Source: Cellvibrio sp. 79
GTDB taxonomy: Bacteria > Pseudomonadota > Gammaproteobacteria > Pseudomonadales > Cellvibrionaceae
Length of the DNA: 64,000 nucleotides
Reading direction: 5' to 3'
Assembly: GCA_003056245.1 (NCBI GenBank)
Contig: MVDH01000001.1
Span: 1,173,679-1,237,678 of the forward strand
Below the pieces are notes generated by a model, which was given only the letters and a program-made list of their open reading frames with translations, did no database searches and was not told the DNA's origin. A program made the translations under genes and the position numbers. This document shows positions 8,539 to 18,192 of this stretch, piece by piece; position 1 is the stretch's first letter, and every line of letters begins with the position of its first letter.

Positions 8539-9159
8539 ATGAAAATATTTCGGCTGCCTGTTCGGATGCTATCGATTCTCTCGATAGGTCTAGTCTCAAC
8601 CTTTTCCTCGGCATCTCCCTCGTTTGATTGTAACGGGGTAAAAGAATCGACCATTGAAAAATTGATTTGTGACAATGAAGAACTGTCGGCATTGGATTTG
8701 AAATTGTCAAATACCTATAACGAAGCAGTGAAAAAAATTGATGGTAAAAAGTTATCTTCATTAAAGGCCATGCAGCGCGGCTGGGTTAAAGGCAGGAATG
8801 ATTGCTGGAAAAGTGACGATCAAAAACAATGTGTTGCAGACAGCTACGTTAATCGTATTGCTGAACTCCAGGCTGAGTACGAGCTCGTCAAACCGAGTGG
8901 ACCCTTTGTGTATCTTTGCCCGGATTCAACGCCCAACCGAATTGAAGTTTTTTATTTCCCCACTGATCCGCCTACAGCCAAAGCAAAACGGGGCGATCAA
9001 ACGTCGTTTATGTATGCCCAGCCCACGGCTAGTGGAGCACGATACCAAGGTCCCAATGAGAGCTTGTGGGAGCATCAGGGCGAAGTAACAGTGAGTTGGG
9101 GATATGAAGCAAAAGAAATAGTTTGTAAGGTGGAAGCCTCTGGTTCCAATTTACCCTAA
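8539..9159 (+). CDS. Secreted LprI-like / MliC-like protein (possible lysozyme inhibitor)
   Basis: 206 residues with a signal peptide ending near FSSA-SPSF. Residues 28-112 match the LprI N-terminal pattern: an early Cys (FDCNG), EKLICDNEELSALDLKLSNTYNEA, then QRGWVKGRNDCW and a closing Cys. The C-terminal part (about 120-200) contains FVYLCPDSTPNRIEVFYFP, a beta-strand series and a final Cys (IVCKV), resembling the MliC C-type lysozyme-inhibitor fold. Such periplasmic proteins protect the cell wall from host or competitor lysozyme; this function is known for the families and inferred here. It has its own start just after the terminator at 8475-8526. Confidence 0.7.
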   Translation: MKIFRLPVRMLSILSIGLVSTFSSASPSFDCNGVKESTIEKLICDNEELSALDLKLSNTYNEAVKKIDGKKLSSLKAMQRGWVKGRNDCWKSDDQKQCVADSYVNRIAELQAEYELVKPSGPFVYLCPDSTPNRIEVFYFPTDPPTAKAKRGDQTSFMYAQPTASGARYQGPNESLWEHQGEVTVSWGYEAKEIVCKVEASGSNLP

Positions 9160-9564
9160 ACGAAAATATCTGAATCGTTCGCGGCAGGGTCGAGGCTTCC
9201 ATACTGATTGTGCTTATTCAATCTGAGGGAGTTTCCGGTTTAGACCCTGCTGTAACTGTGCCTTGGCCTCAGGTTTTCATTGGCTCTGGTACTGAGCGCA
9301 ATCAGCATTTTCAAAAAAGCCTCAATTTCCGCTCTTGGCCCGAAAGCTGTAAAACGAGTGGCCCGCATGGAGTTTAACGAAATGCGGGGATTTTCCAAAG
9401 GCGCGGACCAATTCCTCCGGCAAGAGGCTTAAAGGTCAAACCCCGTATTCCGCCAGGCTCCATAGGGCTACGAATCTTGTTCACCAATTTTTATTGGTGC
9501 CAGTCGACTAACTCATGTCCCATTCGACTAGCTCTACCAACCAATAAAATTTTGGAGAAAACAA
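9160..9564. other. Intergenic region with third copy of scattered repeat
   Basis: No gene seen. At about 9327-9352 is tttccgctcttggcccgaaa then gctg, a third, diverged copy of the block found at 3262-3291 and 4344-4369. An 8-base inverted repeat gcagggtc/gaccctgc brackets 9184-9250, a caccaa/ttggtg hairpin lies at 9482-9500, and tcgacta is repeated 20 bases apart before the next gene. Confidence 0.45.
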
Positions 9565-9834
9565 ATGGCAAAGCAACCCGAATTTACCAAGTACCTCCCT
9601 TTAGATGGATGGTTTCGCACGCAGCCTGCTTCAAAGCGGCAGCTAACTGTGACCTTTGAACAAGTCGAAAAAATTCTAGGCGCGCCGTTACCAGCGTCAT
9701 CCGTAAAACCCAGCTGGTGGACGAATGTTTATCCGAAAATCCAGAGCCACCGTACCTGTTGGTTAAACCACGGGTGGTTGGTGGATGAATATGATCCGGC
9801 ATCCAAAGCCGTTAAATTTATACGAACCAAATAA
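9565..9834 (+). CDS. DUF7662-type small protein
   Basis: 89 residues without signal peptide. The pattern KYLPLDGWFRTQ, then LTVTFEQVEKILGAPLPASS, WWTNV, and HGWLVDEYD with a terminal KFIRTK fits the DUF7662 family: a Y.pL..yL start, a tF..iE.iLg.pLP core, WW.N, and Gw.V....v.F.R at the end. The family's function is unknown; it is thought to be a small nucleic-acid or restriction-associated fold, which I cannot show. A ggag lies ten bases before the ATG. A decayed copy of its last 25 codons lies at 11790-11885, showing that a segment of this region was duplicated. Confidence 0.65.
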   Translation: MAKQPEFTKYLPLDGWFRTQPASKRQLTVTFEQVEKILGAPLPASSVKPSWWTNVYPKIQSHRTCWLNHGWLVDEYDPASKAVKFIRTK

Positions 9835-10118
9835 AAAGGCAGTCAGGCTTGGTGAGGCATGCAAACGTATAATGTTGTTGCGTCGCTTTACCAAGGTGGC
9901 TCCTGAACCGTGGCAACCTATACCGCCGCTACCAAATATCCGCTTTTTCGGCATTTTACTATTTTTGTCGCGATAAAAGGTTTATTCATCCTGCATTCCA
10001 GTCTTCAGCGTGAATTTTTAGCGAATCGACTTGTCTTTCTAAAAATGAAATAGGCATTTCCAGATGCATCTTTTTCGTTCAAGTAAGCGAATCGCGCACG
10101 GAGGGTAATCCACAAAAT
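9835..10118. other. Intergenic region
   Basis: No gene seen. The first bases (gtcaggcttggtgagg at 9842-9857) match the segment at 11877-11893 that includes the 3' end of the hybrid kinase gene, so the duplication described at 11790 reaches into this spacer. Confidence 0.4.
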
Positions 10119-10928
10119 ATGCAAAATTCTTTCAAACAATTAGCTTCAAATACATTTCGATTTTTCCTCCCGACTGTGGTGCTTGCGGCTCCATTCGCGA
10201 ACGCAATCTCAAACATAGAAAACGAGCGGCCGAATCCGCCCGACCAGGGATGGTCGGGTTCAGTTAAAATCGGACTCAATGGAAAGACGGGCAACCAGGA
10301 GGAGCGATCTCACGAGGGCGCCGCCAAAATTATTTATCGTTTGAATGACGAAATTCTCATACTGATAGCCGAAAAAGATTATGGTTCGACACGCGGAGTT
10401 AAAACGACCGATAAAGATTTTTTACACGGTCGTTGGGTTCATTTATTAAATTATGACTGGGCAGTGGAAGGTTTTGGGCAATGGGAGACGGATGAGTTTG
10501 ACAATTTGACCTCTCGTGTTTTAGCCGGCGGAGGCGGAAGATATTCCGTAGCGCAGAAGCGGGATGTTTATTCTTTTGCTGTTGGCTTGGGTGCGTTTCA
10601 CGAGACAGAAAAACAAAATCTGGTTTCTTATCAGGAAACCAATGAGCTTTGGCGAATGAATAGTTACTACACTTATAACTATCAGATTAACGACAATGTT
10701 AAGGTTGCCAATACAACTTATTATCAACCAAGCTTGCGCGATTTTAATGATTTCCGTGTATTGTTCGATGCGGGCATCTCTGTAAAAATTTCGACTCGTT
10801 TGCAATTACAACTCAATTATCGACTCACTCACGATAGTGAGCCTGCGAAAAATCTTTTAGTTGTGCCTCCAATAGATAATCACAAGACCAATACTGAATA
10901 TGCAACCTCACTGGTGTACAGCTTTTAA
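10119..10928 (+). CDS. DUF481 family outer-membrane beta-barrel protein (second copy)
   Basis: 269 residues with a signal peptide ending near APFANA. The mature protein reads as a DUF481 barrel: GWSGSVKIGLNGKTGNQEE opens the barrel, then strands such as WAVEGFGQWETDEFDNL and RVLAGGGGRYSVAQ, and it ends LVYSF with terminal Phe. It lacks the extra N-terminal beta domain seen in the protein at 4610-5608 and is only distantly similar to it. The function of the family is not established. It stands alone with a gap to the DUF421 gene. Confidence 0.75.
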   Translation: MQNSFKQLASNTFRFFLPTVVLAAPFANAISNIENERPNPPDQGWSGSVKIGLNGKTGNQEERSHEGAAKIIYRLNDEILILIAEKDYGSTRGVKTTDKDFLHGRWVHLLNYDWAVEGFGQWETDEFDNLTSRVLAGGGGRYSVAQKRDVYSFAVGLGAFHETEKQNLVSYQETNELWRMNSYYTYNYQINDNVKVANTTYYQPSLRDFNDFRVLFDAGISVKISTRLQLQLNYRLTHDSEPAKNLLVVPPIDNHKTNTEYATSLVYSF

Positions 10929-11084
10929 CTTTTGGCAAAAGAAGAATCGTGCCGTTTTGCGTACTTTTGTTAACAGGCATTGTGCGGCGTTGCATTCTGC
11001 TTTATGAATAAGAAATTAAGCCGAGCTTTGGCTGTCAAACTCTTGCTGTATTGTTAATACAAATCCAAACGATGGCAGGTAAGC

Positions 11085-11783
11085 ATGAGCCCTTTTGATT
11101 TGCAGCGAATGTTAATGGATGAACTTCCATTTTCATTTCTTTATGAAGTGATTTTTCGCGCAAGCTTGGCCTTTATCGCGGTATTTTTATTTTTGAAATG
11201 CAGTGGGCGACGTGGGATAAGGCAGCTTTCGCTATTTGAACTCGTGGTGATTTTAACCTTGGGTTCTGCTGCTGGCGACGTATCCTTCTATCACGACGTT
11301 GCGCTATTACCCGTGGCCGTAGTATTCCTAACGCTACTGATATTTTATCGCTTGACCATTTTTGCTATCAGGCGAAGTAAACATCTTCATGCGTGGATTG
11401 AAGGTGTTCCTGTCACCGTCGTTAAAGATGGTCTTTACGAACTTGAATCCCTTAAAAAATTAAATATTTCAGCAAGTGAGTTGTTAATGGAGTTTCGTCA
11501 ACGCGGCGTAGAGCACTTGGGGCAGGTGAGATTAGCCATAATGGAAACCGATGGCGACGTTAGCCTTTACTTCTTTGCCGCAGGAGATGTTCGTCCAGGT
11601 CTTTCTGTATTGCCTCCGGATCATCGGGACGAATATAAAATTGCTACGCACACCGGTATCCATTGCTGCGTTAATTGTGCTTTCTCCCTTCGTATGGAAA
11701 ACGGAAATAGCGCCCAATGTCCTCGGTGCAAGAATGATGTTTGGTCCCCAGCGCTCGCCACTCATCGTGCCGATGCAAATTAG
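11085..11783 (+). CDS. DUF421 membrane protein with C-terminal zinc-ribbon-like tail
   Basis: 232 residues. Three hydrophobic segments (about residues 20-42, 48-68 and 72-95) are followed by the DUF421 (YetF/YcaP) cytoplasmic domain: HAWIEGVPVTVVKDGLYELESLKKLNISASELLMEFRQRGVEHLGQVRLAIMETDG is the typical stretch. After this domain an extra tail has paired cysteines, CVNC at about 202-205 and CPRC at about 218-221, a spacing that suggests a zinc ribbon. YetF-type proteins occur in Bacillus and many proteobacteria and are linked to envelope stress. The tail is found in some but not all family members. The gene ends next to a pseudogene remnant and converges with the kinase at 11878. Confidence 0.75.
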   Translation: MSPFDLQRMLMDELPFSFLYEVIFRASLAFIAVFLFLKCSGRRGIRQLSLFELVVILTLGSAAGDVSFYHDVALLPVAVVFLTLLIFYRLTIFAIRRSKHLHAWIEGVPVTVVKDGLYELESLKKLNISASELLMEFRQRGVEHLGQVRLAIMETDGDVSLYFFAAGDVRPGLSVLPPDHRDEYKIATHTGIHCCVNCAFSLRMENGNSAQCPRCKNDVWSPALATHRADAN

Positions 11784-11789
11784 CCGTCA

Positions 11790-11885
11790 GGAAAAAATGG
11801 TGTTTCGGATGGTTGATAGATGAATATGATGCAGTATCCAAAAAATTAAATTTATTCGACGTAAATTGAAGGGCGGATCAGGCTT
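11790..11885 (+). pseudogene. Decayed duplicate of the DUF7662 C-terminus
   Basis: The DNA from about 11793 reads WLIDEYDAVSKKLN in one frame and then KFIRRK in another. This corresponds to WLVDEYDPASKAVKFIRTK at the end of the gene at 9565-9834 after one frameshift. The match continues past the stop into tcaggcttggt. It is a broken partial duplicate without start or upstream body. Confidence 0.7.
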
Positions 11886-13860
11886 GGTAAGGGGCCTTTT
11901 CTAATAATCGATTTAATGTTTGATAGTCAATCGGTTTGGTTAAATGCTTATCAAAGCCAGCCGCTTTCGCGAGTTCTTTATCTTTGTGTTGGCCCCAACC
12001 GGTGGCAGCAATTAAAAATATATTTTTGCCCCAGGGCTTTTGCCGTATGCGGCGGGCAACTTCGTAGCCGTTGATATCAGGCAGGCCAATATCAAGCAGG
12101 ATCACATCCGGTAAAAACTCTTCCGCAGCTGCAACGCCTGTTATGCCATTATTTACGCTTCTGGTGATATGTCCGCTCATCTCCAGTAATAGCGCCAGAC
12201 TCTGTGCTGCATCAACATTATCATCAACAACCAATATACGTTTATTGTTCATTGAGGTTGTTTCAAGCGGGGTAATTGACTTGGGTGCTATCGTACGCGT
12301 CCTATCGTTTTGCGTGGCAGAGAGAGGGAGGCGCACTATAAATTCGCTGCCTTTGCCGTCGCCCTCGCTGAACGCGACGATACTACCGCCATGGAGTTCA
12401 ACGAGTCCCCTTACCAATGACAGTCCGATGCCCAGCCCGCCTTGTGAGCGCTCCAGCGCGGGTTTGAGTTGGGAAAACATGGTGAAGATATTGGAGAGTT
12501 GCTCGGGAGGGATGCCGATTCCTGTATCGCGTACCGATAACAACGCTTCGTCGCCGTTGTGGGAAAGGTTTAAATAAATGTCCCCGCCGGGTGGTGTGTA
12601 CTTGGCCGCATTAGTCAATAAATTGGAAATAATTTGTATGATGCGCGTTGAATCCGCTTCGATGGTGAGTGGTGAATCGGGGATGTTCATTTTAAAATTA
12701 TGCTTGGAATCAAGTATCACTGCCTGGGATGTTTCAACCGCATGCAGTGTTACCTCGCACAGATCAATTTGTTTTTTGCGCAGCTGTAAACGCCCTTGGG
12801 AAATTCGCGATGCCTCCATCAGGTCATCAACCAGATGCGTCATTTGCGATACATGGCGTTCTATGATGTCGCGAGACCAATGGATAAATGGATTATCTTT
12901 TTCTTTTAATCGCATTATTTCCAGTACATTGCGCATCGGTGCGAGCGGGTTGCGCAATTCATGGGCGAGGGTTGCCAGGAATTCATCTTTACGGCGGTCG
13001 GAAATAGAAAGTTGTTTATTTAATTCATGTAATTGTTGTTCTGCCGCTTTACGATCAGAAATATCAATGACAATACCAAAAATAGAAAGAACTTCACCGC
13101 TTTCCGAGTAAACCGCGTGGCCGCGACCTTCCATGGTGAGCCAGTTTCTATTGGCATGCTGGAGGCGAAATTGGACTTCATAATTGGATTTGGTATCGGC
13201 AGCTTTTTTTAATTCGGTAGCAAATACGATTCGGTCTTCCGGGTGAATCAATCCATAAAAATCTTCATGGGTATCGCCAAATTTTTTACCGATAAATCCG
13301 GTTAGCTGCTCAAGCTCCAGACTCCACCAGACTTCATTGGTTTGCAAATTTTCTGACCAGACACCCATACGCGCACTTTGGATGGCAATACTTAATATAT
13401 CCCGGCTTTCGTGCAATTCCTTCTGGGCTTCATACAACGACTGTAAAGTTTCTTCCGCTGTTTTGCGTGCGGATATAAGTTCGCGCTCATATACTTTGCG
13501 ATCTGTTGCCACCATAAACGCGAACTCATCAAAACGCTGTTCGCCTTGTTTATGCCGGATAGCGTTGATCAGCATTGGTATGGCTACGCCATTTTGTCCG
13601 ATAAGGTCTATTTGAATTTCCGCAACTGACCCTTGCATTTGCAATAGGGGAGCAAGGTGCGTGTGATGAAAAAATCGGCCACCGACGGTAAATAATTCCT
13701 GGATCCGCTTTTTATCTATCATTTCACTTGCCGCAAAACCAAGCCATTTGCAGAAGGTGGCGTTGGCCCTGCGAATAGTGCCGTTTATTTCGGTGGTCAC
13801 CAAACCACAGGCAGCGTTTTCATAGGTGAAGGAAAGATCCGGAAGCATAGTTGTTAACAA
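11878..13860 (-). CDS. Hybrid sensor histidine kinase (PAS-PAS-HisKA-HATPase-receiver)
   Basis: 660 residues, no membrane segment, so cytosolic. Order: PAS 1 (about 10-110, starting LSFTYENAACGLVTTEINGTI), PAS 2 with PAC (about 150-275, ending IFGIVIDISDRKAAE), HisKA with AHELRNPLAP (phospho-His near 300), HATPase (NLLTNAAKYTPPGGD, DTGIGIPPEQL, GGLGIGLSLVRGLVELHGG; about 400-510), and a receiver (ILVVDDNVDAAQSL, phospho-Asp in VILLDIGLPD; about 535-655). Its start overlaps the end of the RsbQ-like hydrolase gene by 7 bases, so the two are translationally coupled. In Bacillus the hydrolase RsbQ acts with the PAS-domain phosphatase RsbP; here the hydrolase could make or sense a ligand for PAS 1. 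That link is inference. Confidence 0.9.
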   Translation of the reverse strand: MLTTMLPDLSFTYENAACGLVTTEINGTIRRANATFCKWLGFAASEMIDKKRIQELFTVGGRFFHHTHLAPLLQMQGSVAEIQIDLIGQNGVAIPMLINAIRHKQGEQRFDEFAFMVATDRKVYERELISARKTAEETLQSLYEAQKELHESRDILSIAIQSARMGVWSENLQTNEVWWSLELEQLTGFIGKKFGDTHEDFYGLIHPEDRIVFATELKKAADTKSNYEVQFRLQHANRNWLTMEGRGHAVYSESGEVLSIFGIVIDISDRKAAEQQLHELNKQLSISDRRKDEFLATLAHELRNPLAPMRNVLEIMRLKEKDNPFIHWSRDIIERHVSQMTHLVDDLMEASRISQGRLQLRKKQIDLCEVTLHAVETSQAVILDSKHNFKMNIPDSPLTIEADSTRIIQIISNLLTNAAKYTPPGGDIYLNLSHNGDEALLSVRDTGIGIPPEQLSNIFTMFSQLKPALERSQGGLGIGLSLVRGLVELHGGSIVAFSEGDGKGSEFIVRLPLSATQNDRTRTIAPKSITPLETTSMNNKRILVVDDNVDAAQSLALLLEMSGHITRSVNNGITGVAAAEEFLPDVILLDIGLPDINGYEVARRIRQKPWGKNIFLIAATGWGQHKDKELAKAAGFDKHLTKPIDYQTLNRLLEKAPYQA

Positions 13861-14657
13861 AAATGTTTTTTCAGGTATTGCTCAATTGCCTGGGTGCTGG
13901 CATCTGGAGCGCTGAGGTGTGGACAATGGCCAACGTTATCGATGATGCACAATTCGGCATTAGGCATGGTTTTCTGCATGTATTCGCCAACCGTTAGCGG
14001 CGCAATAAAATCATCACTGCATTGCAGTATCAATGTCGGTGTTTTGGATTTTGGTAAGGCATCCCGATGATCCGAGAGGAAAGTTACTCGCGCAAAATGT
14101 TTGGCAATTTCAGGGTTGGTCCTGCAAAAACTATTGGTTAATTCAATGCCCAGCTCAGGTTGTCGCGGTGCGCCCATAATGGCCGGTGCCATGGTGCTGG
14201 ACCAGCCGAGGTAATTGCTATCAATGGTATTGCACAACTCTTCGATATCACTACGGGAAAAGCCGCCAATGTAATCATTGTCATTGATATAGCATGGCGA
14301 TGGTCCAACCATAACCTGGCATTGGAATTTTTCCGGGGCAGCGACTGAAGCAAGTAACCCGATTACTGCGCTAACCGAATGCCCTACAAACACCACAGGC
14401 TTGGTGGTTACATCGTCAATTATTTCAATCAGGTCATCGGCATAAGCCTGCAATGATCCGTAGCGATTAAAATCATAGGCTGAAATATCCGATTTTCCGC
14501 TGCCTACCAAATCGAAGAGAACAACAGTAAAACGATCCTCAAATACGGGGGCTAAATAGCGCCACATGTTTTGATCACAACCAAAACCATGGGCAAAAAC
14601 AATTGCTGTGGGGCCATTACCAATAATGTGAATATTGTTTCGCAGGCGAACACTCAT
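13854..14657 (-). CDS. RsbQ-like alpha/beta hydrolase
   Basis: 267 residues without signal peptide. It begins with the RsbQ/KAI2 type strand (RNNIHIIGNGPTAIVFAHGFGCDQNMWRYLAP). The nucleophile is in VGHSVSAVIG (Ser near 94), the acid Asp in LQCSDDFIAP near 217, and His in IDNVGHCPHLSAP near 246, giving a full Ser-Asp-His triad. RsbQ is needed with the PAS protein RsbP for energy-stress activation of SigB in Bacillus; plant relatives are karrikin and strigolactone receptors. The gene is upstream of and overlaps a PAS hybrid kinase, a pairing that suggests the hydrolase modifies a small hydrophobic molecule read by the kinase. The substrate is unknown. Confidence 0.85.
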   Translation of the reverse strand: MSVRLRNNIHIIGNGPTAIVFAHGFGCDQNMWRYLAPVFEDRFTVVLFDLVGSGKSDISAYDFNRYGSLQAYADDLIEIIDDVTTKPVVFVGHSVSAVIGLLASVAAPEKFQCQVMVGPSPCYINDNDYIGGFSRSDIEELCNTIDSNYLGWSSTMAPAIMGAPRQPELGIELTNSFCRTNPEIAKHFARVTFLSDHRDALPKSKTPTLILQCSDDFIAPLTVGEYMQKTMPNAELCIIDNVGHCPHLSAPDASTQAIEQYLKKHFC

Positions 14658-15028
14658 AAAACATCTCTATAATGCGTGGTTATCTTCGAAATTAAAATAT
14701 GCAGATCGCTCAAGACCAAGGTGATGTAAACCTGGATCACCGGTCCACGGCTTTTGTACGACAGGGTGTAATTATTAATAAAATTTTGCAAATTTCCAAC
14801 ACCGTCGGGTATTAAGCATTATTTTTGTCCAAAGTTTATCTTGTTGGCAACATGCACGCTTTATAAAGGACGATTAATTCATAACGCCAACTAATTAGAT
14901 TGTCGATTGTAATTTTTATTGTTTATTCTTGTAATTTTTTCAATATACCTCTTGCAATATCAGTGTTAAGAATTTTTATCTCTAGATTGTATGCGGATAT
15001 CGAGGGGGAGGTAAGATGCATAAAAAAT
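14658..15028. other. Intergenic region upstream of the rsbQ-like gene
   Basis: AT-rich, no gene recognised. It must contain the promoter of the leftward rsbQ-like/kinase operon. Its right end borders the katE terminator. Confidence 0.4.
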
Positions 15029-15061
15029 AAAAAAGCGTTCGCTATTTGCAAACGCTTTTGA
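15029..15061 (-). terminator. katE: Rho-independent terminator of katE
   Basis: On the minus strand an AAAAGCGTT / AACGCTTTT stem with a short loop is followed by TTATTTTTTA. It lies about 10 bases past the katE stop codon. Confidence 0.8.
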
Positions 15062-15070
15062 TTTGATCGG

Positions 15071-17479
15071 TTAAACCAGAGGTGGATCTGTTTCACGTAA
15101 AAACTCACGGTGCCCAATCAGCTTTTGCTCAAACAACGCAATAGCATCCACGAGTCCCGCTGACTCTGCTTGAATCAATGCCCCATCGGGTTCGCCGTTC
15201 GGTAATGTAAGTTGTACGTCGGCGTTCAATAGGAGGTTGCTTCCTTCGCCTATTGCGAGAATCGGTTTGCAGTGGCGATATTGTTCACGCACAAAATCAA
15301 GTGCCTGGGCATCCCGTGATAAATGGGTGATTGATAGGTCTCCATCGGGAATGATGACTCCGTCATACAGTACCGACGGACCTGCTTCCAGAGAAATATC
15401 CACGCTAAGCGCTTCACCGGCATCATTGGTAATTGTCCCCAGGCGTGTTGAAACAAAACGCGGCACTGCGCCCTTGTTTACCAGTGCGGTATAGATAAAG
15501 CGCGCCGAAACAATATTCACACCTTGGGCCACCAGAATGGCGATGCGGCGCGTTTGAATACCGGTATGGCCCGGATAGGACAGCAAAGACAGCGCAGGCG
15601 AGGGCGCGTATTCCGTTATGGGGGCGCTGGTGGCCAAGGGTAATGGCGGTGGAAGTTCCAGGCCCAGGCCGCGCGCTACGCTTTCCGCTAACACGCTATC
15701 CACATTGGCTAACAATGCGAGTACGCGTTGACGAATCCCCACGATTTGCACACGTGATAATTCAAAGCGAAATGCGGAAATGATGTGCGCTTGTTCAGCA
15801 AAAGATTGGCTCTGCCAGAATAAACGCGCCTGCGAATAATGGTCGGCAAATAATTCCGGGTTGCCGCGCACCTTATCTTCCACAATATGTTCAGGGAAAC
15901 TACGGAAACCTGTCGCTCCTGCCTGGAAAGGGCAGCCGCCCCCAAGGGAATTCGGTTCATAGTTTACGCGGCCGCGATGGATTGCCTGGCGATGGAATCC
16001 GTCGCGTTGGTTGTTATGGACTTGGGCGATGGGCGCGTTGATAGGAATTTCATGAAAATTCGGGCCGCCGAGCCTTGTTAGCTGTGTATCAACGTAGGAA
16101 TGTATTCTGCCTTGCAACAGCGGGTCATTGGTAAAATCAATTCCGGGAATAATATGCGCGGTGCAAAATGCTACTTGCTCAGTCTCTGCAAAAAAATTAT
16201 CCGGGTTTCGATTTAATACCAACTTCCCAACAGGTGTTAGGGGAACCAATTCCTCCGGAACAATTTTAGTGGGGTCCAAAATATCAAAGGGAAATGTTTG
16301 TGCTTCTTCCTCGGTAAAAATTTGCAAGCCCAATTCCCACTCGGGAAATGCACCCGCCTCAATCGATTCCCATAAATCACGGCGATGGAAATCAGGATCA
16401 GCACCACTGATTTTTACTGCCTCGTCCCATACCAGTGAATGAGTACCTGCAAGTGGCGTCCAATGAAATTTGCAGAACACAGCGTTGCCGTCCTGATTCA
16501 CCAAACGAAACGTGTGCACCCCAAATCCTTGCATCATGCGATAGGAGCGGGGAATGGCGCGATCAGACATTTGCCACAACAGCATATGCGCTGATTCGGG
16601 CATCAATGATACAAAATCCCAATAGGTGTCATGGGCACTGGATGCCTGTGGCATAGCATGGTGCGGTTCAGGTTTTACCGCGTGGACGAGGTCGGGAAAT
16701 TTCATTGCATCCTGGATGAAAAAAACCGGAATGTTATTTCCCACTAAATCCCAATTGCCATCCTCAGTGTAAAACTTAACCGCAAAGCCGCGCACATCAC
16801 GTGCAGTGTCTGTCGAACCGCGTTCACCCGCAACCGTAGAAAAACGCACAAATACCGGTGTGCGTTTGCCTGCTTCGCGAAACGGCGCTGCCATCGTTAC
16901 ATCACCCAGATCTTTATAAGCCTCGAAGTAGCCGTGAGCTGCTGAACCGCGCGCATGCACAACGCGCTCCGGGATTCGCTCGTGGTCAAAGTGTGTAATT
17001 TTCTCGCGCAGGATAAAATCTTCAAGTAGCGTTGGCCCGCGCAACCCAAGTTTTAACGAGTGTTGATTATTTCCGATGGGCACACCGTGATTAGTCGTTA
17101 ATACCTGGTTGCCACTGTCCACGCGTACACGATCCAGGGAATCGATTGTTGCATTAACGCTAGGCTCAACTTTTCCATCACCCACTTTTTCTGATGCGAT
17201 CGACTCAGTCGATGTACTTGCCGTTGTCTCAAGTGATGGTGGCTCTTGGGTATATCCCATCATTGGGCACCGGGCTTCATCACCATATTCACTGGATTTA
17301 TTCGGATTGGCAGGTATTTGTTGTGCCAGTTCCTGTTGCCCTGTTACATTTTTTACCAACGCATCTGATACTTCCGTCTCTAATCCCAAGCTGTCCGGCG
17401 TTTTGGTGGACGATGGACCGGATACCGTTCCCAATACTCCGCCGGCGCCAACGGTTGGTTCTTTACTTTGGTCTGTCAT
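15071..17479 (-). CDS. katE: Large-subunit catalase HPII
   Basis: 802 residues, the length of clade 2 large-subunit catalases. The N-terminal extension is long and Ser/Thr-rich (1-120). The haem domain follows: [19 protein letters not shown], the distal His in [13 protein letters not shown] (near 180), Asn in [11 protein letters not shown], and the proximal Tyr in [19 protein letters not shown]. The His of [12 protein letters not shown], which in E. coli HPII is cross-linked to that Tyr, is also present. A flavodoxin/DJ-1-like C-terminal domain ([12 protein letters not shown] to the end) completes the protein. It breaks down hydrogen peroxide in the cytosol. In other proteobacteria katE is RpoS-dependent, and the neighbours here (alcohol dehydrogenase, DUF892, CinA C-terminal protein) fit that regulon. 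Confidence 0.97.
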   Translation of the reverse strand: MTDQSKEPTVGAGGVLGTVSGPSSTKTPDSLGLETEVSDALVKNVTGQQELAQQIPANPNKSSEYGDEARCPMMGYTQEPPSLETTASTSTESIASEKVGDGKVEPSVNATIDSLDRVRVDSGNQVLTTNHGVPIGNNQHSLKLGLRGPTLLEDFILREKITHFDHERIPERVVHARGSAAHGYFEAYKDLGDVTMAAPFREAGKRTPVFVRFSTVAGERGSTDTARDVRGFAVKFYTEDGNWDLVGNNIPVFFIQDAMKFPDLVHAVKPEPHHAMPQASSAHDTYWDFVSLMPESAHMLLWQMSDRAIPRSYRMMQGFGVHTFRLVNQDGNAVFCKFHWTPLAGTHSLVWDEAVKISGADPDFHRRDLWESIEAGAFPEWELGLQIFTEEEAQTFPFDILDPTKIVPEELVPLTPVGKLVLNRNPDNFFAETEQVAFCTAHIIPGIDFTNDPLLQGRIHSYVDTQLTRLGGPNFHEIPINAPIAQVHNNQRDGFHRQAIHRGRVNYEPNSLGGGCPFQAGATGFRSFPEHIVEDKVRGNPELFADHYSQARLFWQSQSFAEQAHIISAFRFELSRVQIVGIRQRVLALLANVDSVLAESVARGLGLELPPPLPLATSAPITEYAPSPALSLLSYPGHTGIQTRRIAILVAQGVNIVSARFIYTALVNKGAVPRFVSTRLGTITNDAGEALSVDISLEAGPSVLYDGVIIPDGDLSITHLSRDAQALDFVREQYRHCKPILAIGEGSNLLLNADVQLTLPNGEPDGALIQAESAGLVDAIALFEQKLIGHREFLRETDPPLV

Positions 17480-17547
17480 GATCTCTCTCCCCAGCTACAC
17501 AATTCATTGAGTTAGTAAGTTTTGATTAATAATAAAAATACAGATGT

Positions 17548-18192
17548 TTAACCACCGGTCTCCCCATGGGGCGCATCTACCGGTTTTGATTCGGGTGAGC
17601 CTTTCTGGCGAAGATAGATAGAAAAGAAAACAATCGCGGCAACGGATAAGAATTCGCTTTGCCAGTTCTGAAATGATTCAAACCAGAAGCGTCCTTCATC
17701 TATAACTTCCAGTAGTCCCAGTGATTTCCCTTCTTCTTCATTGATTTGCAGCATGGTTCCATATGCATGTAGTAAAAATGATGCGAAAAATAAAAGTGCA
17801 AATACGAGGCTTAACGAATTCTGATAAATTTTTAATAACAATCCGCCGTGTTTTACTGGCCAGGGAGCATCTTTATGCGGTTGTGGTGTTCGATCAACTT
17901 CTTCAGGTTCATCGAGGCTTTTGGATTCAGCAGATCCCTGCTGAAATAAAAATACGGTCATCACCACATAAAGTCCCATCTGTAGAAATTCACTTTCCCA
18001 GTTTTCAAAAGTGCTTTGGAGGAAATGGCCCGATAGCAAATAGTGTTGAAAGTCGTAAGTGGTAAGTCCTTTTTCAACGCGCTCTTCATTATCCACTTGC
18101 CAGCCGGTATAACTTTGGCCGATAAGGGCCAATAGAGTAAGTGTTAGAAAAGCAAGCAATAGTCCATTTCTTTTTAAAAAGGAATGTTTCAT
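17548..18192 (-). CDS. DUF6766 family membrane protein
   Basis: 214 residues with two copies of the same arrangement. A membrane segment (LLLAFLTLTLLALIGQSYTG at about 10-29) is followed by ENWESEFLQMGLYVVMTVFLFQQGSAESK. A second segment (LSLVFALLFFASFLLHAYG at about 125-145) is followed by FQNWQSEFLSVAAIVFFSIYLRQKGSPESK. The repeated W-S/E-SEF and QKGS-ESK signatures indicate an internal duplication with four membrane helices. This is the DUF6766 pattern found next to stress genes; its role is unknown. It lies 68 bases upstream of katE on the same strand and could be co-transcribed with it. Confidence 0.75.
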   Translation of the reverse strand: MKHSFLKRNGLLLAFLTLTLLALIGQSYTGWQVDNEERVEKGLTTYDFQHYLLSGHFLQSTFENWESEFLQMGLYVVMTVFLFQQGSAESKSLDEPEEVDRTPQPHKDAPWPVKHGGLLLKIYQNSLSLVFALLFFASFLLHAYGTMLQINEEEGKSLGLLEVIDEGRFWFESFQNWQSEFLSVAAIVFFSIYLRQKGSPESKPVDAPHGETGG

